64,000 nt of DNA, taken from positions 62,001 to 126,000 of the forward strand of contig CANGIQ010000002.1 of the NCBI GenBank assembly GCA_947453965.1, written 5' to 3'. A model generated the notes under the pieces. The model was given only the letters and a program-made list of their open reading frames with translations. It was not told the origin of the DNA and did no database searches. Numbering within the stretch: the stretch's first letter is position 1; each line of letters starts with the position of its first letter. Positions 34,725 to 44,112 of this stretch are shown here, in pieces. The position numbers and the translations under genes were made by a program. Origin of the DNA: Comamonadaceae bacterium. Its GTDB lineage: Bacteria > Pseudomonadota > Gammaproteobacteria > Burkholderiales > Burkholderiaceae_C.

Positions 34725-35807
34725 ATGACATTTTTATCGCGCCTCAGACAGCCATTGATGTGTGGCTTGGCTCTTGTCTTCTCTTTGTGCTTCACCAGTG
34801 CCTCTGCGCAAAACTTTGTGAATCGGCAAGAGGGCGTTTGGGTCGCGAAAGACTTTCGCTTTCACACGGGTGAAGTCATGTCTGAGTTGAAAGTGGGCTA
34901 CACCACCTTGGGTAATCCTGCCAACGAAGCCGTGGTGATCTTGCATGGCACGGCAGGCACAGGGGCTGGCATGTTGAACCCGGCGTTTGGCGGTGAACTG
35001 TTTGGACCCGGCCAAGTTTTGGATGCCAGCAAATACTTTGTGATCTTGCCCGACGCCATTGGCACGGGGCGATCGAGCAAACCGTCCGATGGCTTGCGTG
35101 CCCAATTTCCGCGCTACAACTACGACGACATGGTGAGCGCGCAGTTTCGCCTGCTCACCGAAGGGTTGAACCTCAAGCATGTGCGTCTGATCTTGGGCAA
35201 TTCGATGGGGGGCATGCAAGTGTGGATGTGGGGGCAGGCGCATCCTGACTTCATGGATGTCTTGGTGCCCATGGGGGCCATGCCCAGTGAGATGTCGGGA
35301 CGCAATTGGATGATGCGCCGACTCATTGTGGACTCGATTCGCAACGACCCTGAATGGATGAATGGCAACTACACCACCCAACCCCGCAGCACGCGGTTTG
35401 CTTCGACGTTCTACGCGATTGCGACCAGCGGAGGCCATCAAGGTTTGCAACGCCTGGCTCCCACGCGTGAGAAAGCCGATGCGTTGTTGGCGCAACGGTT
35501 GAAGGAGGAGCCCGTGCGTGACGCCAACGACCACCTGTACCAGTGGGACTCCTCGCGTGACTACACCGCCTGGACGAATTTGGAAAAAATCAAAGCCACC
35601 GTGCTCGGCATCAACGCCGCGGATGACGAGCGCAACCCACCTGAGTTGGGTGTGATGGAAAAAGCCATGCAACGCGTGCCCAATGCCCGCTTGTTTTTAA
35701 TTCCTGCCAGCGATCAGACCGCAGGTCACAGCACCACAGGGCAAGCCAAATGGTGGAAGAACGAGGTAGAGTCTTTGCTGAAAGTGGCGCCTCGTCATGC
35801 GCGTTGA
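34725..35807 (+). CDS. Exported alpha/beta hydrolase of the MetX (homoserine acetyltransferase) superfamily
   Basis: The 360-residue protein has a signal peptide (about 1-27, ending TSASAQN) and an alpha/beta-hydrolase fold. The nucleophile serine is in GNSMGGMQ near residue 160, and the late aspartate and histidine lie in ASDQTAGH near residue 335. The fold variant is that of homoserine O-acetyltransferase, but an exported enzyme would not make methionine, so it is more likely an esterase or acyltransferase of unknown substrate. AGGAG lies 5 bases before the ATG. Confidence 0.8.
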   Translation: MTFLSRLRQPLMCGLALVFSLCFTSASAQNFVNRQEGVWVAKDFRFHTGEVMSELKVGYTTLGNPANEAVVILHGTAGTGAGMLNPAFGGELFGPGQVLDASKYFVILPDAIGTGRSSKPSDGLRAQFPRYNYDDMVSAQFRLLTEGLNLKHVRLILGNSMGGMQVWMWGQAHPDFMDVLVPMGAMPSEMSGRNWMMRRLIVDSIRNDPEWMNGNYTTQPRSTRFASTFYAIATSGGHQGLQRLAPTREKADALLAQRLKEEPVRDANDHLYQWDSSRDYTAWTNLEKIKATVLGINAADDERNPPELGVMEKAMQRVPNARLFLIPASDQTAGHSTTGQAKWWKNEVESLLKVAPRHAR

Positions 35808-35847
35808 TCGCGTGACTTTGCCTTGAATTTAACGAGAGGAACAGACG

Positions 35848-37941
35848 ATGTACAAAGCTTCTTGGATCTTGGCTTGTAGCCTGTTGGGCGCAGTGCATTT
35901 GAGCGCGCAAGCGCGAGTGACGCGGATCGTCATTGACGAAACACAACCGATGCCCGCCGTGGCCGGTGCTGCTATCGCCTATGAGCAAATTGCAGGTCGT
36001 GCGTTTGGTGAGTTAGATCCGAAGTTGCCAAACAACGCCATCATTCAAGACATTGAGCTGGCCAAGGATGCAGATGGCAAAGTGCGCTACATGGCGTCGT
36101 TTGTGATCTACAAACCTGTGGACCTCAAACAAGCCAGCGGTTTGATGTGGCATGACGTGCCCAACCGTGGCCGTGTCTACCCCTTTGCTGTGCAAGAGCG
36201 GACTTTTGGAGACATTGAATTGGCCAGCGCTTGGCAGGGCGATAACGCGGGATGGACAGCGATCAAGCCGAAGGCTTCTGTGTCAGGCATGCAGTTTTTG
36301 CAAGTTCCTGTGGCCAAGCATCAAGATGGTTCGCGTGTGACCGGTCACGTGTTGGGTCGCATCGTCAACCAATCGGGGCCGAATTCGCAGCCTCTGATCG
36401 TGCAAAACAACCCTGTCCCCTACAAACCGCTGGATTTGGATACATCCAAATCCACCTTGACATCGCGTGGCTCAGAAAACATGCGCGGCGAGGTGACGGA
36501 TGAGCAGGCCATTGCCGCCACCGATTGGGCTTGGGCCAAATGCGATGCCCAACACCCCTTTCCGGGTGTGCCAGACCCTACGCAAATTTGTTTGAAAAAT
36601 GGCTTTGATGCCAAGCGCTTGTACCAAGTGGTCTTTACAGGCGCCGACCCCTATGTGTTGGGCGTCGGTTATGCGGCCTGGCGCGATGTGGCTGTGTTTT
36701 TCAAGCATGCGCGTGCAGATGATCAAGGCACGCCCAACCCGATTGCCAGCGTTGTGAAGCACAGCATCGGCCGTGGTGTTTCGCAGTCTGGCAACTACCT
36801 GCGAGGTTGGTTGCACTTGGGCTTTAACCAAGATGAAGCGGGCAAACAGGTGCACGAGGGGCTGTGGCCCATCATTGCCGGTCGACGCATTGCATTGAAC
36901 TTCCGGTGGGCCCAACCCGATGGTGTGTTGGAGTTGTACCAAGCGGGCAGTGAAGGTCCGCAGTGGTGGTTGCCGCATGCCGATGTTGTGCGTGGTTTGC
37001 CTTCAGCGGGTATTTTGGATCGCTGCACGCGCAGCCAAACTTGTCCCAAAATTGTGGAGCACTTTGGTTCGGCCGAGGTCTGGGCTTTGAAGCTCACGCC
37101 GGAGTGGGTGGGGACAGATGGCAAGCAAGATTTGTCCTTGCCACCTAACGTCAAGCGCTACTACATCGCCAGCAGCAACCACGGGGGTGGTGCGGGCGGA
37201 TTTGATTCCAGTTTGCCAGGTGTCGGTTTACCCAAGACGGGTCCGATGTGCCCAGGCAACAATTTTGGCCAAGGTGTGTTGCCTGCCAATCCTGTGCCGC
37301 ACACGCATACCGTGAATGCTTTGCGCGTGCATTTCCGCAACTGGGTGATGCGCGGCACAGAACCTCCTGCCAGCCGCTATCCCACCTTGGCGCGAGGCGA
37401 GTTGGCTCCGGCCAGCAAAGACGCCTTGGGATATCCCCATTTGCCAGGCTTGCGTGCCACAGTGCCAGAACGCGACTTCATCATGCCTGTGCATGATTAC
37501 GACTGGGGCCCAAATTTCAACGCACTAGACGGTTCAGGTGTGCCTTCGTTGGCGCCGCCTCGCATCAAACAAGTGCTCACCATGCTGGCCCCCAAAGTCG
37601 ATGCCGATGGCAACGAGCGCGGTGGTGTTCCAGTCGTCTTGCTCGATGCGCCTTTGGGTACGTATTTAGGTTGGAACGTGACAGCGGGTGGCGCCAAGCC
37701 CTTCCATCAAAACGAGATTTGTAACTATGTGGGAGGGATGGTGCCGTTTGCACGCACTGCGCAAGAACGTCAGGCCAACCAGGACGTGCGACCTTCTTTG
37801 CAAGAGCGTTATGGCTCGCACGAGGGTTATGTGCAAGCCGTTCGCCAAGCAACTCAGCGGGCCATGAAAGAAGGTTTCTTATTGCCTGAAGATGCAGCGA
37901 TGTTGATTCAAGAGGCTGATGCCAGCGCAGTGTTACGCTAA
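35848..37941 (+). CDS. Large exported alpha/beta hydrolase-domain protein
   Basis: The 697-residue protein has a signal peptide (about 1-22, ending LSAQA) and matches the family of large alpha/beta hydrolase-domain proteins with the nucleophile motif GRGVSQSGNYLRG near residue 311. It contains several cysteines likely to form disulfides (CTRSQTC region). Its function is not established; homologues are seen next to transporters and esterases. It lies 40 bases after another exported hydrolase and immediately before a SulP transporter, suggesting joint use of an external ester or similar compound. Confidence 0.7.
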   Translation: MYKASWILACSLLGAVHLSAQARVTRIVIDETQPMPAVAGAAIAYEQIAGRAFGELDPKLPNNAIIQDIELAKDADGKVRYMASFVIYKPVDLKQASGLMWHDVPNRGRVYPFAVQERTFGDIELASAWQGDNAGWTAIKPKASVSGMQFLQVPVAKHQDGSRVTGHVLGRIVNQSGPNSQPLIVQNNPVPYKPLDLDTSKSTLTSRGSENMRGEVTDEQAIAATDWAWAKCDAQHPFPGVPDPTQICLKNGFDAKRLYQVVFTGADPYVLGVGYAAWRDVAVFFKHARADDQGTPNPIASVVKHSIGRGVSQSGNYLRGWLHLGFNQDEAGKQVHEGLWPIIAGRRIALNFRWAQPDGVLELYQAGSEGPQWWLPHADVVRGLPSAGILDRCTRSQTCPKIVEHFGSAEVWALKLTPEWVGTDGKQDLSLPPNVKRYYIASSNHGGGAGGFDSSLPGVGLPKTGPMCPGNNFGQGVLPANPVPHTHTVNALRVHFRNWVMRGTEPPASRYPTLARGELAPASKDALGYPHLPGLRATVPERDFIMPVHDYDWGPNFNALDGSGVPSLAPPRIKQVLTMLAPKVDADGNERGGVPVVLLDAPLGTYLGWNVTAGGAKPFHQNEICNYVGGMVPFARTAQERQANQDVRPSLQERYGSHEGYVQAVRQATQRAMKEGFLLPEDAAMLIQEADASAVLR

Positions 37942-37945
37942 ACCT

Positions 37946-40159
37946 ATGACTTCTTCTTCGACCACACTTTCTCGTGCCCATCTGTCGGGCGATATTTGGG
38001 GCGGCTTTGCCGCCATGCTCGTGGCCTTGCCTTCGGCGATTGCGTTTGGCGTAACGATCTTTTCGCCCTTGGGTGCTGAGTTTGGTGCCAAGGGCGCACT
38101 GGCCGGTATGTTGGGTGTCACGGCGCTGGGTTTGATTGCGGCCACCTTTGGCGGCACCCAGCGTTTGATTTCGGCGCCTTGCGCACCGGCGGCAGCTGTG
38201 CTGTCGGCATTGACGATTCAGATGACCCAACAAGGTTCGGGCGTCGGCGCAGTGGTGTTGAGTTTGTTTTTGGTGGCGCTGACCAGCAGCTTGGTGCAGA
38301 TTGCATTTGGCATGTTGCGTGTGGGCCAGCTCATCAAGTTCATGCCGTTTCCGGTGGTGAGTGGTTACCTCAGCGGTGTGGGTTTGATCATTGTGTTGAG
38401 CCAATTGCCCAAGTGGATGGCCTTGCCCAAAGGCATGAACTGGTGGCAGGGTTTGCATGCACCCGAACTGTGGCAAGCACCCAGTTTGATCGTGGGTGCA
38501 GCCACGGCAGCGATGATGTTGCTCGCGCCGCGCCTGACCCAGCGTGTGCCCGCTGTGATCTTGGGCTTGCTGGCAGGCATGGCCACCTATTGGGCGCTCG
38601 CCTTCACGGGCTGGCCCAGCTTGATGGCCTTGCATGACAACCCCTTGATCATTGGCCCCTTGTCGGTGGGCGGTGAAGGTTTTGTCGAAAGCTTGATCGA
38701 GCCTTGGCGCAGCCTGTTGCATGCGGGTGTGCCTAATTGGGAACAGGTGTTGTACCCCGCGCTGACCCTGGCTGTGCTGTTGTCGATTGACACCCTCAAA
38801 ACCTGTGTGGTGCTGGATGCGCTCACCGGCTCACGCCACAACTCCAATAAAGAATTGATTGGTCAAGGTTTGGGCAATCTGGCCTCGGCCCTGATTGGTG
38901 GCGCGCCAGGCGCTGGCACCATGGGTGCGACCCTGGTCAACAAGGCCAGTGGCGGGGCAACATATTTGTCCGGGGTGTTTCAAGGCCTGTGGTCGCTGCT
39001 GGCGATTTTGTTGCTCACCTCGGTGATTGCTTGGGTGCCTGTCTCGGCCTTGGCCGCTTTGTTGATCGTGATTGGCGTCAAGATGATCGACTGGCATTCG
39101 TTGCAGCTGCTGCGCAACAAAGACACAGTGCTCGACTTCTGCGTGATCATTTTGGTGGTGCTGGTGGCTAACACGGTGAGCTTGATTGCGGCCTCGGGCG
39201 TGGGTGTGGCCATGGCCATCATGCTGTTCTTGCGTGAACAAATTCACACCACCACCATCCGTCGCAAGTCCTATGGCGACAAAGTGTTTTCATCCCGTGT
39301 GCGTGGTCAACACGAGCGCGAGGTGTTGGCCGACAAGGGCTCGCACACAGTGATTTTTGAGCTGCAAGGCAGTTTGTTTTTTGGCACTACTGATCAACTC
39401 TATACGGCCATTGAACCTGAGTTGAACAACGCTCGCTTTGTCTTGCTTGACTTTTTGCGTGTGCAGTCGATGGACATGACCGCCGGTCACATGATCGAGC
39501 GCATTCGCAATATGCTGGCTGAAAAACATGCGCGCCTGATATTGACGCGGGTACCCGATCGTTTGCCCAGTGGTCGTGACTTGCGTTCGTATGTGGACCA
39601 TATTGGGCTGTTGTCAGACAGCACGGCCAAGATTTTTGATGAATTTGATGAGGCGCTCGAGTGGATTGAAGACGAAACCCTCAAGCTGGCAGGCCACGAG
39701 CACACCTCACACGAAGGCTTACCGCTGGCCAAGTTTGAAATTTTCCATGGCCTCAATGACACCGAGTTGGCAGCGCTTGAGCAATGCGCTGAACACCATA
39801 CCTTCCAGGCTGGGGAGTTGGTGTTTGGTGCCGACACGGTCGGGCACGAGATCATGCTGATCAGCCGTGGTGAGGTCAAGGTCACGCTGCCCATGGCCAA
39901 TGGCAAGACGATTCACTTGACCACCTTCAGCCGAGGTCAATTCTTTGGCGAGATGTCGTTCTTGGATGGGCGAGCCCACTCGGCCGATGTGCATGCAACC
40001 CGTGACACCGAGCTGATTGCCATTGATCGCAAAGCCTTTGCCCGTGTGGCTGCAGGGGACCCGGTGATGAGCATCAGCGTCATGCGTGCGGTGGCTTTGG
40101 CCATTGCCGATCGGCTGCGCCATGCCAACGCGGAGTTGCGCGAGATGCGCCAGGCCTAA
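37946..40159 (+). CDS. SulP-family anion transporter with STAS and cyclic-nucleotide-binding domains
   Basis: The 737-residue protein joins three parts. A SulP membrane domain covers about 15-425 with some ten to twelve helices; a STAS domain follows at about 465-570 (SHTVIFELQGSLFFGTTDQ); and a Crp-like cyclic-nucleotide-binding domain ends it at about 600-725 (GEMSFLDGRAHSADV). SulP proteins move sulfate, bicarbonate or dicarboxylates. The extra sensor domain may let a nucleotide gate transport. Start chosen at the ATG 5 bases after the previous stop. Substrate is not evident. Confidence 0.85.
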   Translation: MTSSSTTLSRAHLSGDIWGGFAAMLVALPSAIAFGVTIFSPLGAEFGAKGALAGMLGVTALGLIAATFGGTQRLISAPCAPAAAVLSALTIQMTQQGSGVGAVVLSLFLVALTSSLVQIAFGMLRVGQLIKFMPFPVVSGYLSGVGLIIVLSQLPKWMALPKGMNWWQGLHAPELWQAPSLIVGAATAAMMLLAPRLTQRVPAVILGLLAGMATYWALAFTGWPSLMALHDNPLIIGPLSVGGEGFVESLIEPWRSLLHAGVPNWEQVLYPALTLAVLLSIDTLKTCVVLDALTGSRHNSNKELIGQGLGNLASALIGGAPGAGTMGATLVNKASGGATYLSGVFQGLWSLLAILLLTSVIAWVPVSALAALLIVIGVKMIDWHSLQLLRNKDTVLDFCVIILVVLVANTVSLIAASGVGVAMAIMLFLREQIHTTTIRRKSYGDKVFSSRVRGQHEREVLADKGSHTVIFELQGSLFFGTTDQLYTAIEPELNNARFVLLDFLRVQSMDMTAGHMIERIRNMLAEKHARLILTRVPDRLPSGRDLRSYVDHIGLLSDSTAKIFDEFDEALEWIEDETLKLAGHEHTSHEGLPLAKFEIFHGLNDTELAALEQCAEHHTFQAGELVFGADTVGHEIMLISRGEVKVTLPMANGKTIHLTTFSRGQFFGEMSFLDGRAHSADVHATRDTELIAIDRKAFARVAAGDPVMSISVMRAVALAIADRLRHANAELREMRQA

Positions 40160-40208
40160 CCGCTTGGCGCGTACGGGAAAAATCGTTCAACGCTCGCGCA
40201 AAAAGCGC

Positions 40209-41120
40209 TCAGCGTTTACGCAAGCCCAGGAACATCACCGTGGCCACGACCAGCAAGCCGCCTGCGACTTGAATGGGCGCAATGGCTTGGTCGAGCAGCA
40301 CCCAAGCCAGCACGAGTGCGAACACAGGCTCCACATTCATGATGGCTGAATTGCCCACCACGCCCAAGCGGGGCAACACGGTGAACATGATGGTGAAAGC
40401 CGTACCGTACAAAAACGTCAGCGCGGCCAAGCCCCACCAGCCTGCATCGGCCGTGGGTAAATGCAAGCCGCCTTGTGCCACAGTGGCCGCTGCGCCCAAC
40501 ACAAACACACAGCTCATGGTGCTGAAAGTGCGCACTCGGCCATCGACATCAACCGTCTCGTGCTGGGTGAACACCAAAGCCAAACCAAAGGTTGCTGCAG
40601 CGGCGAGTGCAAACGCCACACCCGCACCTATGACGGACCATTGCGCTTGCGCGCCCAAGCCCGATGCTGCGCCGAACACGTCCAAGGCCATGGCCAAGCC
40701 CAGCAGCATCACCGGCATGGTGCGCAGCATGATGGGCTCTGGGCGATGCCTGTACACCAAACGCGCCCACAGCGCGGTCCACAAGGGATAGGTGTTGAAG
40801 GCCAGCAACGCCAAGGCCACAGGCAAGCGCGCGACAGACGAATACAAACACAGGCTTTGCACGCCCACCAGCAAACCGATGGTCAGCAAGGCGCGCTTGT
40901 GTTGGGCGGTGAGGCCAATGTGCACCTTTTGCTGCCAAAGCAACAACGCCACCACCAACGCTGTGACACCGCTGCGCACCGTGACCGCAGTGGCTACATC
41001 GACACCGTTTTGAAACGCAAAACGTGCAGCCACATGGTTCGATCCCATCATCAAGGCGATGAGCAACAAAGTGGCGAAGGCGGCGAGAGAAAGTGAGGGG
41101 CTCTTGGCGGAGGAGGTCAT
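40209..41120 (-). CDS. EamA/DMT-family transporter
   Basis: The 303-residue membrane protein has ten predicted helices in two EamA repeats and a positively charged end (GLRKR), as in drug/metabolite exporters. No substrate can be given. It converges with the SulP gene. Confidence 0.83.
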   Translation of the reverse strand: MTSSAKSPSLSLAAFATLLLIALMMGSNHVAARFAFQNGVDVATAVTVRSGVTALVVALLLWQQKVHIGLTAQHKRALLTIGLLVGVQSLCLYSSVARLPVALALLAFNTYPLWTALWARLVYRHRPEPIMLRTMPVMLLGLAMALDVFGAASGLGAQAQWSVIGAGVAFALAAAATFGLALVFTQHETVDVDGRVRTFSTMSCVFVLGAAATVAQGGLHLPTADAGWWGLAALTFLYGTAFTIMFTVLPRLGVVGNSAIMNVEPVFALVLAWVLLDQAIAPIQVAGGLLVVATVMFLGLRKR

Positions 41121-41180
41121 GGCCAGAGCTTAGCGCGTGCGGTGGTGGATACACGTCGCCACAGCGTCTTGGAAGCAGGA

Positions 41181-41255
41181 TGGTGCCTCCGACAGGAATC
41201 GAACCTGTATTTAGCGCTTAGGAGGCACTCGTTCTATCCATTGAACTACGGCGGC
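41181..41255 (-). tRNA. tRNA-Arg (anticodon CCT)
   Basis: The minus strand folds into a 75-base cloverleaf with the 3' CCA encoded. The D arm is GTTC/GAAC, the anticodon stem AGTGC/GCGCT encloses the loop CTCCTAA, and the T arm is ACAGG-TTCGATT-CCTGT. Anticodon CCT reads AGG. The acceptor stem has one apparent G-A mismatch at pair 4-69. Confidence 0.93.
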
Positions 41256-41301
41256 AGCCAAGGGATATTTTAAGGTGACGATGGTCTTCAATTCGTTTGG
41301 T

Positions 41302-41315
41302 CTGATACAGATCAA
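41302..41315 (+). promoter_or_regulatory. FNR/Anr-like box CTGAT-ACAG-ATCAA upstream of the universal stress gene
   Basis: The dyad matches nine of ten consensus bases and lies 79 bases (centre) before the stress-protein start, a sensible distance for an activator. No good -10 is seen at the class II spacing (AATGTT at best). Confidence 0.6.
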
Positions 41316-41387
41316 AGATGGTCCACATAACTGCCGCAATGTTGGCGACGCTGGTAAAGTGATTTGACTTTCCCAAAGGAGCTTGCG

Positions 41388-41810
41388 ATGAAAATTTTGG
41401 TTGCTGTTGACGGTTCTAAATCGTCCCTGAACGCCGTGAAGTACGCGGCCAAAATGTCTGCCAACATGCGCAGCAACGATGTCATCACACTCATCACGGT
41501 GCACGATGACCAGGGCTTGCGTCATGCCCAGCAGTTTGTGGGCAAAGCCCAGGTGCAAGACTATCTGCGCGAACTCAGCGAGAAAGAGTTGAAGTCTGCG
41601 CTGTCGGTGTTGGTCAAGGCGGGCATCAAGCACAACACCATCATCCATACCGGCCATGTGGCTGAAGTCATTGCCAACACGGCGAACAAGGGCTTCGATC
41701 TGGTGGTCATGGGCACCAAGGGCCGCGCAGGCATTGTCGATTTGCTGGTTGGGTCGGTGGCGCAACGCGTTGTCGCCACCTGCAAAAAGCCTGTGTTGCT
41801 GATCAAGTAA
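41388..41810 (+). CDS. Universal stress protein (UspA family)
   Basis: The 140-residue cytoplasmic protein has the Usp fold and the ATP-binding motif GTKGRAG followed by GSVAQRVV near residues 110-130. In many proteobacteria such genes are induced by FNR/Anr at low oxygen, and an FNR-like box lies upstream. AAAGGA is the ribosome site; an upstream in-frame TTG is rejected. Confidence 0.9.
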   Translation: MKILVAVDGSKSSLNAVKYAAKMSANMRSNDVITLITVHDDQGLRHAQQFVGKAQVQDYLRELSEKELKSALSVLVKAGIKHNTIIHTGHVAEVIANTANKGFDLVVMGTKGRAGIVDLLVGSVAQRVVATCKKPVLLIK

Positions 41811-41813
41811 CTT

Positions 41814-42998
41814 TTATTTGCTGAGCATGCGCATGGCATCTTCCAGACCCTTGAGGGTCATGGGGTACATGCGGTTGCTAACCAGTTGCTGGATGATGCT
41901 GATGCTTTGGCGGTATTGCCACACGCCCTGAGGCTCGGGGTTGATCCACGCAAATTTTGGAAAGGCGTGGGTCAGTCGCTGCAGCCATTCGGCACCGGCC
42001 TCTTCGTTGTTGTATTCCACGCTGCCGCCGGGTTGCACAATTTCATACGGGCTCATGGTGGCGTCGCCAATGAAGATGAGCTTGTAGTCTTTGTTGTACT
42101 TGCGGATGATGTCCCAGGTCTCAAACTTCTCGGCGTAGCGGCGTTTGTTGTTGCGCCACATGAAGTCGTACACGCAGTTGTGGAAGTAATAAAACTCCAA
42201 ATGCTTGAACTCGGCCTTGGCCGCTGAGAACATTTCTTCCACCCGCGCAATGTGCTCGTCCATGGTGCCGCCCACGTCCATCAGCAGAAGCACCTTCACA
42301 TTGTTGTGGCGCTCGGGCACCATCTTGATGTCCAGGTAGCCCGCGTTGGCGGCGGTGGAGCGGATGGTGTCGGGCAGGTCAAGTTCTTCGGCCGAGCCTT
42401 CACGGGCAAAGCGCCTCAAACGACGCAAGGCTACTTTGATGTTGCGTGTGCCCAGCTCTTGGGTGTCGTCGTAGTCTTGGTAGGCCCGCTGGTCCCACAC
42501 CTTGACCGCGCTCTTGTTGCCGCCCTTGCCGCCGATGCGAATGCCCTGCGGGTTGTAGCCGCCGTTGCCAAAAGGCGAGGTGCCGCCGGTACCGATCCAT
42601 TTGTTGCCACCTTCGTGGCGTTCTTTTTGTTCTTCGAGACGCTTTTTCAAGGTCTCCATCAACTCGTCCCAGCCCATTTTTTCAATGGCTGCTTTTTGTT
42701 CGTCGCTGAGTTCTTTTTGCAGGATTTTTTCAAGCCAGTCGAGCGGCACTTCTTTGGTGAAGTCGGTCAGCATCTCAACGCCTTTGAAATAAGCGCCAAA
42801 GGCACGGTCAAATTTGTCGAAGTGCTTTTCGTCTTTGACTAGGGTGATGCGACTTAAGAAATAAAAATCATCCAGGCTGCAGGCATCACTACCCGGGCCC
42901 ACCACTTGCGCTTGCAGGGCCTCGAGCAACGTGAGGTATTCCTTCACAGACACGGGCAGCTTGGCTGCGCGCAAGGTGTAGAAGAAGTCGATCAACAT
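41814..42998 (-). CDS. VWA-domain protein (CoxE-like) with degenerate MIDAS
   Basis: The 394-residue protein has a helical N-terminal half (about 1-200) and a C-terminal von Willebrand A-type domain. The metal site normally reads DxSxS but here is DVGGT (in LLMDVGGTMDEHI near residue 241), so one serine is replaced by glycine. A later GDATMSPYE occupies the next ligand region. CoxE-like proteins act with MoxR ATPases as metal-insertion or assembly chaperones. It ends the moxR transcript, 12 bases after a small membrane-protein gene. Confidence 0.85.
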   Translation of the reverse strand: MLIDFFYTLRAAKLPVSVKEYLTLLEALQAQVVGPGSDACSLDDFYFLSRITLVKDEKHFDKFDRAFGAYFKGVEMLTDFTKEVPLDWLEKILQKELSDEQKAAIEKMGWDELMETLKKRLEEQKERHEGGNKWIGTGGTSPFGNGGYNPQGIRIGGKGGNKSAVKVWDQRAYQDYDDTQELGTRNIKVALRRLRRFAREGSAEELDLPDTIRSTAANAGYLDIKMVPERHNNVKVLLLMDVGGTMDEHIARVEEMFSAAKAEFKHLEFYYFHNCVYDFMWRNNKRRYAEKFETWDIIRKYNKDYKLIFIGDATMSPYEIVQPGGSVEYNNEEAGAEWLQRLTHAFPKFAWINPEPQGVWQYRQSISIIQQLVSNRMYPMTLKGLEDAMRMLSK

Positions 42999-43010
42999 GG
43001 TCGCACCCCC

Positions 43011-43229
43011 TTACTTGGGTTGTTGTGTGTTGCGCTGGCGCATGTGACGTGCACCTTGCAAACCCATGCCGCCACCCAAGCCCACCAGCACAATGGCAAT
43101 CACGCTGCCCGTGCCGTAGCCCTCCGCAAACAGGTTCAGGCCCAAGGTCACGCCCAGGCCGTAGCCGAGCAAAGCGCCCACCACGAAGCCGATCGCGTCG
43201 GTCAGGCCTTCAATCAGGAATGCAAGCAT
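43011..43229 (-). CDS. Small glycine-rich membrane protein between moxR and VWA genes
   Basis: The 72-residue product has two hydrophobic segments (about 4-28 and 40-58) with many small residues (GALLGYGLGVTLG; LVGLGGGMGLQG), suggesting closely packed helices, and a basic tail. It is not recognised as a named family. Its placement 11 bases after moxR and 12 before the VWA gene suggests it is a membrane anchor or client of the MoxR/VWA pair. Confidence 0.7.
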   Translation of the reverse strand: MLAFLIEGLTDAIGFVVGALLGYGLGVTLGLNLFAEGYGTGSVIAIVLVGLGGGMGLQGARHMRQRNTQQPK

Positions 43230-43240
43230 GGTGGTGGCGA

Positions 43241-44095
43241 TCAGCGGTTGCGGCTTTGCATGAAGACCAGTTTTTCAAACAAAGTCACGTCTTGTTCGTT
43301 CTTCAACAAGGCGCCCACCAATGGCGGAATAGCGACTTTGTCGTCTTGGGTTTGCAGCGCTTCGAGCGGGATGTCTTCGGCCACCAGAAGCTTGAGCCAG
43401 TCCAGCAGTTCGCTGGTCGAAGGCTTTTTCTTCAAGCCCGGCAAATTGCGAATGTCGAAGAAGGTCTTCATCGCCACGCTCAACAGCTCTTGCTTGAGGT
43501 TGGGGAAATGCACGGCCACGATTTGGCGCATGGTCTCGGCGTCAGGGAACTTGATGTAGTGGAAGAAGCAACGGCGCAAAAACGCGTCTGGCAATTCTTT
43601 TTCGTTGTTCGAGGTGATGAACACCAGTGGGCGGTTTTTGGCCTTGATCAGCTGGCGCGTCTCGTAGCAATAAAACTCCATGCGGTCGATTTCGCGCAAC
43701 AAGTCGTTGGGAAACTCGATGTCTGCTTTGTCGATCTCATCGATCAGCAGTGCCACGGGCTGCTCGGACGTGAAAGCTTGCCAGAGCACGCCTTTGACGA
43801 TGTAGTTCTCGATGTTTTTGACGCGCTCGCCACCGTCGAGGTCGGCCATTTGGCTGTCACGTAGACGACTCACGGCGTCGTACTCGTACAATCCCTGTTG
43901 CGCTTTGGTGGTCGATTTGATGTGCCATTGCAGCAGGGGCATACCCAGGGCTTCGGACACCTCTTCGGCAAGCATCGTCTTGCCTGTGCCGGGTTCGCCT
44001 TTGACGAGCAAGGGGCGCTTGAGCGTGATGGCTGCGTTGACCGCGAGCATCAAATCTTGGGTTGCAACGTAGTTGTCTGTGCCTTGAAATTTCAT
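43241..44095 (-). CDS. MoxR-family AAA+ ATPase
   Basis: The 284-residue AAA+ protein has Walker A GEPGTGKT near residue 37, Walker B LLIDEIDKAD near 113 and sensor 1 FITSNNEKELPD near 152. MoxR proteins remodel or activate metalloenzymes with VWA partners, one of which is encoded two genes downstream. It is divergent from cytochrome c4 across a short gap with an FNR box. Confidence 0.9.
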   Translation of the reverse strand: MKFQGTDNYVATQDLMLAVNAAITLKRPLLVKGEPGTGKTMLAEEVSEALGMPLLQWHIKSTTKAQQGLYEYDAVSRLRDSQMADLDGGERVKNIENYIVKGVLWQAFTSEQPVALLIDEIDKADIEFPNDLLREIDRMEFYCYETRQLIKAKNRPLVFITSNNEKELPDAFLRRCFFHYIKFPDAETMRQIVAVHFPNLKQELLSVAMKTFFDIRNLPGLKKKPSTSELLDWLKLLVAEDIPLEALQTQDDKVAIPPLVGALLKNEQDVTLFEKLVFMQSRNR

Positions 44096-44112
44096 GTGAT
44101 TTCCGTCTATTA

